A stretch of DNA of 64,000 nt from Denitromonas sp. (GTDB lineage: Bacteria > Pseudomonadota > Gammaproteobacteria > Burkholderiales > Rhodocyclaceae). The stretch spans positions 4,182,001 to 4,246,000 of the forward strand of contig NZ_JAUCBR010000004.1 in the NCBI RefSeq assembly GCF_034676725.1. The letters are read 5' to 3'. Below the pieces are notes generated by a model. It saw nothing but the letters and a program-made list of their open reading frames with translations, did not search any database and was not told the origin of the DNA. Positions 57,037-64,000 of the stretch are shown in pieces; the stretch's first letter is position 1; each line of letters begins with the position of its first letter. Both the position numbers and the translations under genes were made by a program.

Positions 57037-58695
57037 TCAGGCGCGCCGGCGGCGCTGCCGTGCGATCTGCCCGGACAGCACGATCACCGGCACCAGCCCG
57101 ACCGCCACGATCGTCAGCGCCGCCGTCGACGCCTCGGCCAGCCGCTCGTCCGAGGCCAGGTTGAAGGCCTGGGTGGCCAGCGTGTCGAGATTGAACGGCC
57201 GCATCACCAGCGTGGCCGGCAGCTCCTTCATCACATCCACGAACACCATCAGCCCGGCGGTCAGCAGGCTGCCCTTGAGCAGCGGCATGTGCACCCGGCG
57301 CAGGCTGGCCCAGGCGCCGGCACCGAGGCTGCGCGCCGCTTCGTCCATTGACGGGGTAATCTTGCCCAGCCCGGTGTCGACGGTGTGCAGCGCCACGCTC
57401 AGGAACCGGGTGAGATAGGCATACACCAGCGCGACCATGCCACCGGTCAACACCAGCCCGATGCTGAGCCCGAAGTGCGTCTTGAACAGCCCCGCCAGCC
57501 AGTTGTCGAGCTGGGTGACCGGAATCAGCACGCCAACGGCGATGACCGTGCCCGGCACCGCATAGCCGAGGCCCACCAGGCGATTGAGCCCCCGGGTGAG
57601 CGGGCCGCGCGACAGCCGGTTGGCGTAGGCGAGCAGCAGCGCCAGCGCCACGCCCAGCACCGCCGCCACGGCGGCCAGCGTGAAGCTGTTGCCGGCCAGG
57701 GTGAAAAAGCGCAGCCCGAAATGCGCATCTCCCTCGGTCAGCGCCATCTCCAGCAGCAAGCCCGCCGGCAGCAGGAAGCCGAACAGCAGCGGCAGGAAGC
57801 AGGCCACCGAGGCAACCAGGCCGGCCAGCGGCGACAGCTTGCGCCCCAGCGGCGGGCGCTGCTGGCGCGAGGTGTCGTTGAATCGCGCCCGCCCCCGGCT
57901 GACATGCTCGAGCACCAGCACCAGCACCACGACCGACAGCAAGGCCGCCGACAGTTGCGCCGCCGCGGCGCGGTCACCCAGCGAGAACCAGGCGCGATAG
58001 ATGCCGGTGGTGAAGGTCTGCACGCCAAAGTAGGACACCGTGCCGAAATCGGCGAGGGTTTCCATCAGGGCCAGTGCGGTGCCGGCAACGATGGCCGGCC
58101 GCGCCATGGGCAGCGAGACCCGGAAAAAACATGCCCACGGCCCGAGGCCGAGCGAGCGGCCGGCCTCCATGGCGCCGGTGGCGCGTTCCAGGAAGGCCGT
58201 ACGCGCCAGCATGTAAACATAGGGATAGAACACGAAGGCAAACATGCCGACCGCGCCGCCCACGGTGCGCACGTCCGGAAACCAGTAGTCGCCGTACTGC
58301 CAGCCGAACCACGCCCGCAGCTGGCTCTGCAGCGGGCCGACGAACTGCAGGAAGTCGGTATATACATAGGCCATGACATAGGCCGGCACGGCGAGCGGGA
58401 GGATCAGCGCCCACTCGAAGACGCGACGGCCGGGGAAGTCGTGCATCACGGTCAGCCACGCCGTGGTCACCCCGATGCTCGACACGCCGATGCCCACGCC
58501 AACACACAGGATGACGGTATTGAGCATGTACTCGGGCAACACGGTGGCGGCCAGGTGCGCCCAGGTGGCCTGCGTGCTGAAATCGGTCAGACTGGCGAAA
58601 ACGGACAGGATCGGCACCGCGGCCAGGGCGGCGACGGCCAGCGCGGCGAGGGTGAGCCAGCGGTACTGGCCAAGCGAAGTCAGACGGCGATGCAT
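57037..58695 (-). CDS. fbpB: Iron(III)-type ABC transporter permease (FbpB-like)
   Basis: 552 residues from the ATG at 58693-58695 (MHRRLTSLGQYRW); a GTG 72 bp earlier lies in the promoter. Two homologous halves with about 12 helices, each with a binding-protein-dependent permease loop (EAGRSLGLGPWACFFRVSLP and EAARSLGAGAWASLRRVHMP). This fused form is typical of ferric iron (Fbp/Sfu/Afu) importers. Divergent from the ATPase gene with a Fur-like box between. No periplasmic binding protein gene is in the window. Confidence 0.88.
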   Translation of the reverse strand: MHRRLTSLGQYRWLTLAALAVAALAAVPILSVFASLTDFSTQATWAHLAATVLPEYMLNTVILCVGVGIGVSSIGVTTAWLTVMHDFPGRRVFEWALILPLAVPAYVMAYVYTDFLQFVGPLQSQLRAWFGWQYGDYWFPDVRTVGGAVGMFAFVFYPYVYMLARTAFLERATGAMEAGRSLGLGPWACFFRVSLPMARPAIVAGTALALMETLADFGTVSYFGVQTFTTGIYRAWFSLGDRAAAAQLSAALLSVVVLVLVLEHVSRGRARFNDTSRQQRPPLGRKLSPLAGLVASVACFLPLLFGFLLPAGLLLEMALTEGDAHFGLRFFTLAGNSFTLAAVAAVLGVALALLLAYANRLSRGPLTRGLNRLVGLGYAVPGTVIAVGVLIPVTQLDNWLAGLFKTHFGLSIGLVLTGGMVALVYAYLTRFLSVALHTVDTGLGKITPSMDEAARSLGAGAWASLRRVHMPLLKGSLLTAGLMVFVDVMKELPATLVMRPFNLDTLATQAFNLASDERLAEASTAALTIVAVGLVPVIVLSGQIARQRRRRA

Positions 58696-58748
58696 CCTGT
58701 TCCCGAAAAAAGGCCCGGCGCGCGGCGCGCCCCGGGCGGGAACGAAAT

Positions 58749-58767
58749 TATAATGGATCGCATTCAC
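58749..58767. promoter_or_regulatory. Candidate Fur box and shared -10 between fbpB and fbpC
   Basis: TATAATG (58749-58755), GATCG, CATTCAC (58761-58767) keeps the 7-5-7 spacing and the AATG/CATT core of the Fur consensus, with 11 of 14 outer bases matching. ATTATAAT (58747-58754) reads as a -10 box on both strands, so Fur binding here would block both divergent genes. Confidence 0.5.
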
Positions 58768-58797
58768 TCACCCTGCCATGCCGGTCAATTTTCTGCC

Positions 58798-59880
58798 ATG
58801 ACGCTTCTCGATGTGCATCAACTGACGCTTGCCTACGGCACGCAACCGGTCGTCGACCGGCTGGATTTCACCCTCGCCGAGGGCGAAATCGGCTGCCTGC
58901 TCGGCCCCTCGGGCTGCGGCAAGACCACCGTGCTGCGCGCGATTGCCGGCTTCGAGCGGGTGCGTGACGGCGAGATCCGGATCGGCGGCCAATGTGTGAG
59001 CAGCACCTCGGTGCACCTGCCCCCGGAGCGCCGGCGCATCGGCATGGTGTTTCAGGACTACGCGCTATTTCCGCACCTCGATGTGCGCGAGAACATCGCC
59101 TTCGGGCTGGGCAAGCAAGGCGCCGAGGCACAGCGCCGGCGGGTCGACGCCCTGCTCGACCTGGTCGGCCTCGACCAGCAGGCACACCGCTACCCGCACG
59201 AACTGTCGGGTGGCCAGCAGCAGCGTGTCGCGCTGGCGCGGGCGCTGGCCCCGGCACCGAGCCTGCTGCTGATGGACGAGCCTTTCTCCAATCTCGACGT
59301 CGAACTGCGCGAGCGCCTGTCGCTGGAGGTGCGCCGGATCCTCAAGGAAACCGGCACCACCGCCATTCTGGTGACCCACGACCAGAACGAAGCCTTCGCC
59401 GTCGCCGACGTCGTGGCACTGATGCACGCCGGGCGTATCCAGCAGCGCGCCACGCCCTACGACCTCTATCACCGCCCGGTCAATCGCTTCGTGGCGGACT
59501 TTGTCGGGCAAGGCGTGCTGGTGCCCGGCCGGGTGATTGGCGACGACCGGGTCGAGATCGCGCTCGGCACGCTGCGCAGCGACACCCCGCTCGATTGCGG
59601 CCCGATGGGGGTCTGCCCCGTGGGCGCGACGGTCGATGTGCTGCTGCGCCCCGACGACATCGTGCACGACGACCGCAGCCCCGACACCGCCACCGTGCTG
59701 ATGAAAGCCTTCCGCGGTGCCGACATCCTGTACACGCTCAAGCTCGACAACGGCGTCAAGCTGCTGTCGCTGGTGCCTAGCCACCACAACCACGCCATCG
59801 GCGAGCGTATCGGCATCCGTCTGGATGTCGACCATGTGGTGACCTTCTACGACCCCGTCCCGCCGCCCGGTTTCGCATGA
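58798..59880 (+). CDS. fbpC: Iron(III)-type ABC transporter ATP-binding protein (FbpC-like)
   Basis: 360 residues: Walker A GPSGCGKTT, Q-loop GMVFQDYALFPHL, signature LSGGQQQRVALARAL, Walker B LLLMDEPFSNLD, H-loop VTHDQNEAF, then a C-terminal TOBE-type regulatory domain (about 240-360). The length and the SNLDVELRERL segment fit the FbpC/PotA family. Pairs with the divergent permease. Ends with a 4-bp overlap with aat. Confidence 0.9.
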   Translation: MTLLDVHQLTLAYGTQPVVDRLDFTLAEGEIGCLLGPSGCGKTTVLRAIAGFERVRDGEIRIGGQCVSSTSVHLPPERRRIGMVFQDYALFPHLDVRENIAFGLGKQGAEAQRRRVDALLDLVGLDQQAHRYPHELSGGQQQRVALARALAPAPSLLLMDEPFSNLDVELRERLSLEVRRILKETGTTAILVTHDQNEAFAVADVVALMHAGRIQQRATPYDLYHRPVNRFVADFVGQGVLVPGRVIGDDRVEIALGTLRSDTPLDCGPMGVCPVGATVDVLLRPDDIVHDDRSPDTATVLMKAFRGADILYTLKLDNGVKLLSLVPSHHNHAIGERIGIRLDVDHVVTFYDPVPPPGFA

Positions 59881-60593
59881 TTCCATGGCTGACCGCGCCT
59901 GATTTCCCGCCGCTGTCGCAGGCCCTCGTCGAGCCCAACGGTCTGCTCGCCGCCGGCGGCGAGCTCAGCCCGGCGTGGTTGCTCGCGGCCTACCGCCGCG
60001 GCATTTTTCCCTGGTTCAGCGAGGGCGAACCGATCATGTGGTGGAGCCCCGATCCGCGCATGGTGCTGCTGCCCTCGCGCCTGCGCATCACCCGCTCGCT
60101 GGCCAAGACCCTGCGCAGCGGCCGCTTCGAGGTGCGGTTCGACACCGCGTTTGCGCAGGTCATGGCCGGCTGCGCCGGGCCGCGCCGCGACGCCCACGGC
60201 ACGTGGATTACCTCACACATGCAGACGGCCTATGCCCGACTGCATGAACTGGGCTACGCTCACAGTGTCGAATGCTTCATGGACGACGCGCTCGTTGGCG
60301 GGCTGTATGGCATTGCACTGGACAAGGCGTTTTTCGGGGAATCAATGTTTTCGCGGGTGAGTGACGCCTCCAAGGTGGCCCTGGCGCACCTCGCGCGCTT
60401 GCTCGACGACCACGGCTTCGGCCTGATCGACTGCCAGATGACCACCGCCCACCTCAGCCGCATGGGCGGCATCGAGGTGCCGCGCGCCGCCTTCGGCCAG
60501 GCCCTGGACCAACTCATCGGCCCGGCCCCGGCACCGCAACGCTGGCCCGAGCGTGCCGACACGCAGCTCGACTGGGCCCGCACGACGGAGTAA
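59877..60593 (+). CDS. aat: Leucyl/phenylalanyl-tRNA--protein transferase
   Basis: Aat attaches Leu or Phe to N-terminal Lys or Arg of proteins, marking them for ClpAP. 238 residues with FPPLSQAL-VEPNGLLAAGGELSPAWLLAAYRRGIFPWF in pattern, WWSPDPRMVL and GESMFSRVSDASKVAL. Start overlaps the ATPase stop by 4 bp; bpt follows after 3 bp. Confidence 0.97.
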   Translation: MIPWLTAPDFPPLSQALVEPNGLLAAGGELSPAWLLAAYRRGIFPWFSEGEPIMWWSPDPRMVLLPSRLRITRSLAKTLRSGRFEVRFDTAFAQVMAGCAGPRRDAHGTWITSHMQTAYARLHELGYAHSVECFMDDALVGGLYGIALDKAFFGESMFSRVSDASKVALAHLARLLDDHGFGLIDCQMTTAHLSRMGGIEVPRAAFGQALDQLIGPAPAPQRWPERADTQLDWARTTE

Positions 60594-60596
60594 GCG

Positions 60597-61328
60597 ATGC
60601 AGAAGGACTACCCCTACGCGCTGATTCAGTTCTACGTCACCGGGCCCTACGACTGCTCTTACCTGCCTGCGCAGCGCGCCCGCTCGCAAGTGGCCACCCC
60701 CAACCATGTGATCGACACGCCGATCTACTCCGAACTCGTGCGCAACGGCTTCCGCCGCAGCGGCGTGTTCACCTACCGCCCCTACTGCGACCAGTGCCAG
60801 GCCTGCGTGCCGGTGCGCATCCCGGTCGAGCGCTTCAAGGCCAACCGCAGCCAGCGACGCACTGCGGCCCGGCACGGGCACATGCAGGTCACCGAGCGGC
60901 CGCTCGGCTTCGATGACGAACACTACGCGCTCTACCAGCGCTACCAGGAACAACGCCACGCCGGCGGCGGCATGGACCAAGACAGCCGCGAGCAATACGC
61001 CCACTTCCTGCTGCAAAGCCATGTCGACACCCGCCTCGTCGAATTCCGCGATGCCGGCGTGCTGCGCATGGTGTGCATCATCGACCGCCTCACCGACGGC
61101 CTGTCGAGCGTCTACACCTTCTACGACCCCGACATCGCCGCCGCCAGCTATGGCACCTGGGGCGTGCTGTGGCAGATCGAGGTCTGCCGGGCGCTGAATC
61201 TGCCCTACCTGTACCTGGGCTACTGGATCCGCGACAGCCGCAAGATGGCCTACAAGGCGCACTTCAAGCCGCTCGAGGGGCGCGTCGGCGGTCAGTGGCA
61301 GACGCTGGACGCCAGCCTGATGGCCTGA
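60597..61328 (+). CDS. bpt: Aspartate/glutamate leucyltransferase (Bpt)
   Basis: Bpt attaches Leu to N-terminal Asp or Glu, the second N-degron entry point after Aat. 243 residues of the arginyltransferase fold: N-terminal SYLPAQRARSQVATP, cysteine motif YCDQCQACVPVRIPVERF, and C-terminal YLGYWIRDSRKMAYKAHFKPLE. Adjacent to aat as in many proteobacteria, so both transferases are co-expressed. Confidence 0.96.
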   Translation: MQKDYPYALIQFYVTGPYDCSYLPAQRARSQVATPNHVIDTPIYSELVRNGFRRSGVFTYRPYCDQCQACVPVRIPVERFKANRSQRRTAARHGHMQVTERPLGFDDEHYALYQRYQEQRHAGGGMDQDSREQYAHFLLQSHVDTRLVEFRDAGVLRMVCIIDRLTDGLSSVYTFYDPDIAAASYGTWGVLWQIEVCRALNLPYLYLGYWIRDSRKMAYKAHFKPLEGRVGGQWQTLDASLMA

Positions 61329-61370
61329 CGCGGCGCACAAAAGCGCGCGGCGGTGGAGTAAAATCCGCCG

Positions 61371-62384
61371 ATGCTCTACGACCTGATCCGATCTGTTTTC
61401 TTCTCGATGGATGCCGAGAAGGCCCACGGCCTGGGCATGAATGCGCTGCGACTCGGCGGCCATCTGCTCCCGCCCGCGCAACCGCTGCCCGCCGTGCCCA
61501 CCGAGGTGATGGGCATCACCTTCCCCAACCGGGTCGGCCTCGCCGCCGGGCTGGACAAGAACGGCGAGGCCATCGACGGGCTGGCGCGCATCGGCTTCGG
61601 CTTTCTCGAGATCGGCACCATCACGCCGCGGCCGCAGCCGGGCAACCCCAGGCCGCGCCTGTTCCGCCTGCCGGAGGTCGAGGGCATCATCAACCGCATG
61701 GGGTTCAACAACCATGGCGTCGATGCCCTGATCGCCAACGTGCGCGGCGCCAAGTACCGCGGCGTGCTGGGCATCAACATCGGCAAGAACTTCGACACCC
61801 CCATCGAGCGCGCGGTAGACGACTACCTCGCCTGCCTCGAGAAGGTCTATGCGCTGGCCAGCTATGTGACGGTCAACATCTCCTCGCCGAACACCAAGAA
61901 CCTGCGCGCCCTGCAAGGCGCCTCGGAACTCGACGCCCTGCTCGGCCCGCTCAAGGCGGCACAGCAGCGCCTGGCCGACCAGCACGGCAAGCAGGTACCG
62001 CTGGCGCTCAAGATCGCCCCGGACCTCGACGACGACCAGATCACCCAGATCGCCGACGCCGTGCGCCGGCACCGCTTCGAGGCCATCATCGCCACCAACA
62101 CCACCATCGCCCGCGAGGCCGTGCAGGGCCTGCGCCACGGCGACGAGACCGGCGGACTGTCCGGCGGCCCGGTGCGCGAGGCCAGTAACCGCGTGATCCG
62201 CGCCCTGGCCGGCAAGCTCGGCGGCGAGGTGCCGATCATTGGTGTCGGCGGCATCCTCAATGGCGACGACGCGCGCGAGAAGATCGACGCCGGCGCGGCG
62301 CTGGTGCAGATCTACAGCGGCCTCATCTACCACGGCCCGCGCCTGATCCGCGATTGCGTCGCGGCGACCGACCGTCACTACTGA
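61371..62384 (+). CDS. pyrD: Dihydroorotate dehydrogenase (quinone), class 2
   Basis: Fourth step of pyrimidine synthesis: dihydroorotate to orotate with quinone as acceptor. 337 residues. The N-terminal helices (LYDLIRSVFFSMDAEKAHGL) anchor it to the membrane surface, and the FMN barrel has NRVGLAAGLDKNGE, the catalytic Ser in VNISSPNTKNLR, and GVGGILNGDDA. Starts 42 bp after bpt. Confidence 0.97.
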   Translation: MLYDLIRSVFFSMDAEKAHGLGMNALRLGGHLLPPAQPLPAVPTEVMGITFPNRVGLAAGLDKNGEAIDGLARIGFGFLEIGTITPRPQPGNPRPRLFRLPEVEGIINRMGFNNHGVDALIANVRGAKYRGVLGINIGKNFDTPIERAVDDYLACLEKVYALASYVTVNISSPNTKNLRALQGASELDALLGPLKAAQQRLADQHGKQVPLALKIAPDLDDDQITQIADAVRRHRFEAIIATNTTIAREAVQGLRHGDETGGLSGGPVREASNRVIRALAGKLGGEVPIIGVGGILNGDDAREKIDAGAALVQIYSGLIYHGPRLIRDCVAATDRHY

Positions 62385-62478
62385 CGCGGGGCAAAAGACA
62401 TATACCTATAACCGCAGCGGGGTTGAGCGGCACGCCCCCTCAGGGGATAATGCCCCGCTTCAACAAGAGCAGCTTGGC

Positions 62479-63063
62479 ATGAGCAGCTATCTATTCGTGA
62501 TTCTTGGCGCCGTACTGGTCAACAACGTGGTGCTCGTGCGCATCCTTGGCCTGTGCCCGTTCATGGGGGTCTCCAAGAAACTCGAGACCGCCATCGGCAT
62601 GGGCGCGGCGACCACCTTCGTGCTCACCCTCGGCAGCGGCACCAGCTGGCTGATCGACCACTACCTGCTGGTCCCCAACGACCTGGTGTATCTGCGCACG
62701 CTGTCGTTCATCGTCGTCATCGCCGCCATCGTCCAGCTCACCGAACTGGTCATCCACAAGACCAGCCCGCTGCTGCACCAGGTGCTGGGCATCTACCTGC
62801 CTCTCATCACCACCAACTGCGCGGTGCTCGGCGTGCCGCTGCTCAACGTCGGCCTGCGCCACGATCTGTTCGAGTCACTGCTGTTCGGCTTCGGCAGCTC
62901 GGTCGGCTTCACCCTCGCGCTGGTGCTGTTCGCCGGCATCCGCGAGCGGCTCGACGGTGCCGACGTCCCCGGCCCGTTCAAGGGCACCGCCATCGCCATG
63001 ATCACCGCCGGCCTCATGAGCCTTGCCTTCATGGGCTTTGCCGGACTGGATCGCTACCAGTGA
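62479..63063 (+). CDS. rsxA: Electron transport complex subunit RsxA/RnfA
   Basis: 194 residues with six membrane helices, VNNVVLVRILGLCPFMGVSKKLETAIGMG being the RnfA/RsxA N-terminal signature and TTNCAVLGVPLL a conserved half-cluster site with its Cys. Part of the six-subunit ferredoxin:NAD oxidoreductase (Rnf) or SoxR-reducing (Rsx) complex. First gene of the cluster; a 94-bp upstream gap holds an AT-rich CATATACC and GATAAT promoter-like stretch. Confidence 0.95.
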   Translation: MSSYLFVILGAVLVNNVVLVRILGLCPFMGVSKKLETAIGMGAATTFVLTLGSGTSWLIDHYLLVPNDLVYLRTLSFIVVIAAIVQLTELVIHKTSPLLHQVLGIYLPLITTNCAVLGVPLLNVGLRHDLFESLLFGFGSSVGFTLALVLFAGIRERLDGADVPGPFKGTAIAMITAGLMSLAFMGFAGLDRYQ

Positions 63064-63103
63064 CCGCCCCCCTCACCCTGCCCGTGCGCAAAGACGCCCT
63101 GCC

Positions 63104-63655
63104 ATGCTGACCGCCATCCTCGTCATGGCCGGCATCGCCGTGCTGCTCGGCGCCGCGCTCGGCTTTGCCGCCATCTTCTTCAAGGTCGAAGGCGACCCGC
63201 TGGTCGACAACATCGACGCCATCCTGCCGCAGACCCAGTGCGGCCAGTGCGGTTTTCCCGGCTGCCGGCCCTACGCCGAAGCCATCGCCAACGGCGAGGC
63301 CGACATCAACCAGTGCCCGCCGGGCGGCGAAGAAGGCATCCGCCACCTGGCCGACCTGCTCGGCCGCGAGTTCAAGCCGCTGGACGAAGAACACGGCGTC
63401 GAAAAGCCCAAGTCCGTCGCCGTCATCGACGAACAGACCTGCATCGGCTGCACGCTGTGCATCCAGGCCTGCCCGGTCGACGCCATCGTCGGTGCGGCCA
63501 AGCAGATGCACACCGTTGTCGAGGCCGACTGCACCGGCTGTGAGCTGTGCGTCGCCCCCTGCCCGGTCGACTGCATCACCATGGAACCGCTGAAAGAAAC
63601 CGTCCGCACCTGGAAGTGGAAGTACCCGGTCATCCAGATCAAGGACGCCGCATGA
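63104..63655 (+). CDS. rsxB: Electron transport complex subunit RsxB/RnfB
   Basis: 183 residues from the ATG at 63104. An N-terminal membrane helix (LVMAGIAVLLGAALGFA) is followed by a 4Fe-4S domain (CGQCGFPGC-x-C ligands near residues 47-75) and two ferredoxin-type clusters (CIGCTLCIQACPVDAI and CTGCELCVAPCPVDC). It passes electrons to RsxC. A frame opening at 63023 inside rsxA is not used. Confidence 0.95.
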   Translation: MLTAILVMAGIAVLLGAALGFAAIFFKVEGDPLVDNIDAILPQTQCGQCGFPGCRPYAEAIANGEADINQCPPGGEEGIRHLADLLGREFKPLDEEHGVEKPKSVAVIDEQTCIGCTLCIQACPVDAIVGAAKQMHTVVEADCTGCELCVAPCPVDCITMEPLKETVRTWKWKYPVIQIKDAA

Positions 63656-64000
63656 TCGCCGGCCTGTTCCGCTTCAAGGGCGGCGTCAAGCCCGAGACCC
63701 ACAAGAACGCCTCCGCCGGCGCCCCGATCCAGCCCGCGCCCATGCCGCCGCAACTGGTGGTGCCGCTGCGCCAGAGCCCGCGCGCGACCGCGCTGTGCAT
63801 CGTTGTGCCCGGCCAGAAAGTGCTCAAGGGCGAGCGCATCGGCCTGCCCGACGGCCCCTTGAGTACCGCCGTCCATGCCCCCACCTCGGGCACCGTCGTC
63901 GAGATCACCCCGCACGCCATGGCCCACCCCTCGGGCCTGAGCACCCGCTGTGTGATCATCGAACCGGACTGCGAAGACCGCTGGACCGACCGCCCCACGC
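63652..64000 (+). CDS. rsxC: Electron transport complex subunit RsxC/RnfC (5' part)
   Basis: The first ~116 codons lie in the window; the rest continues beyond. ATG overlaps the rsxB stop as ATGA. The N-terminus has FKGGVKPETHKN and VPLRQSPRATALCIVVPGQKVLKGERIGLPDGPLSTAVHAPTSGTV, the biotinyl/lipoyl-like domain that opens RnfC, before the flavin/NADH-binding part expected downstream. Confidence 0.92.
   Translation, partial: MIAGLFRFKGGVKPETHKNASAGAPIQPAPMPPQLVVPLRQSPRATALCIVVPGQKVLKGERIGLPDGPLSTAVHAPTSGTVVEITPHAMAHPSGLSTRCVIIEPDCEDRWTDRPT

Overview
The window is a 64 kb piece of GC-rich chromosome from a Gram-negative bacterium. The evidence points to a betaproteobacterium, most likely Rhodocyclales (Azoarcus/Thauera/Denitromonas type). 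That placement is an inference from the gene orders rimP-nusA-infB-rbfA-truB-rpsO-pnp, rnm-yciO-M50 protease-trpS-scpA-scpB-rluB and udg-rimI-tsaB, a TrpS of about 400 residues, a stand-alone LplT, Aat next to Bpt, Rnf/Rsx genes, and dense high-GC coding. No rRNA, tRNA, CRISPR array, transposase or phage structural gene was seen.

Layout. 1-3.9 kb: 3' end of dksA, a bidirectional terminator, then the minus-strand translation and RNA-processing operon, which continues to 9.1 kb (rimP, nusA, infB, rbfA, truB, rpsO, pnp). truB carries an apparent single-base frameshift. 9.2-16.5 kb: a second minus-strand block with rluB (long repetitive N-terminus), scpB, scpA, a 78-bp tandem intergenic repeat, trpS, an M50 protease, a YciO/Sua5 protein, a PHP phosphoesterase and an alpha/beta hydrolase. 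16.5-21.3 kb: plus-strand gcvT-gcvH-gcvP behind a tandem glycine riboswitch with an intrinsic terminator. 21.5-26.4 kb: katG, a hydrolase, a VOC protein and a LysR regulator. 26.4-27.6 kb: an AT-richer islet with a lipoprotein gene followed at once by an integron-type attC site and a small membrane-protein gene. 27.6-28.8 kb: divergent Cd/Pb-type MerR regulator and CDF efflux pump sharing a textbook MerR operator.

28.8-41 kb: an atypical SDR, small unknown proteins, proline iminopeptidase, a multidomain MASE1-CHASE-PAS-GAF-GGDEF diguanylate cyclase, a LysR-fpr divergent pair, a MntA-HepT toxin-antitoxin pair, radA with a LysR regulator, and lplT. 41-45.5 kb: TPM-domain proteins with LemA, then udg-rimI-tsaB and a small secreted protein. 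45.7-50.6 kb: ompR-envZ, an ETHE1-type persulfide dioxygenase, then yciB, a YciI protein, a BolA protein and a periplasmic parvulin. 50.7-57 kb: a compact type VI secretion effector island (VgrG, DUF4123 adaptor, DUF3304 lipoprotein, DUF2235 lipase) without the core apparatus. 57-60.6 kb: an iron-type ABC permease and ATPase on divergent promoters with a Fur-like box, then aat and bpt, the two leucyl-transferases of the N-degron pathway. 61.4-64 kb: pyrD and the start of an rsxABC/rnfABC cluster that runs off the window.

The most unusual points are the isolated attC-bearing gene cassette, the effector/immunity layout of the T6SS island, the truB frameshift, the 78-bp repeat, and several small or atypical proteins of unknown role.
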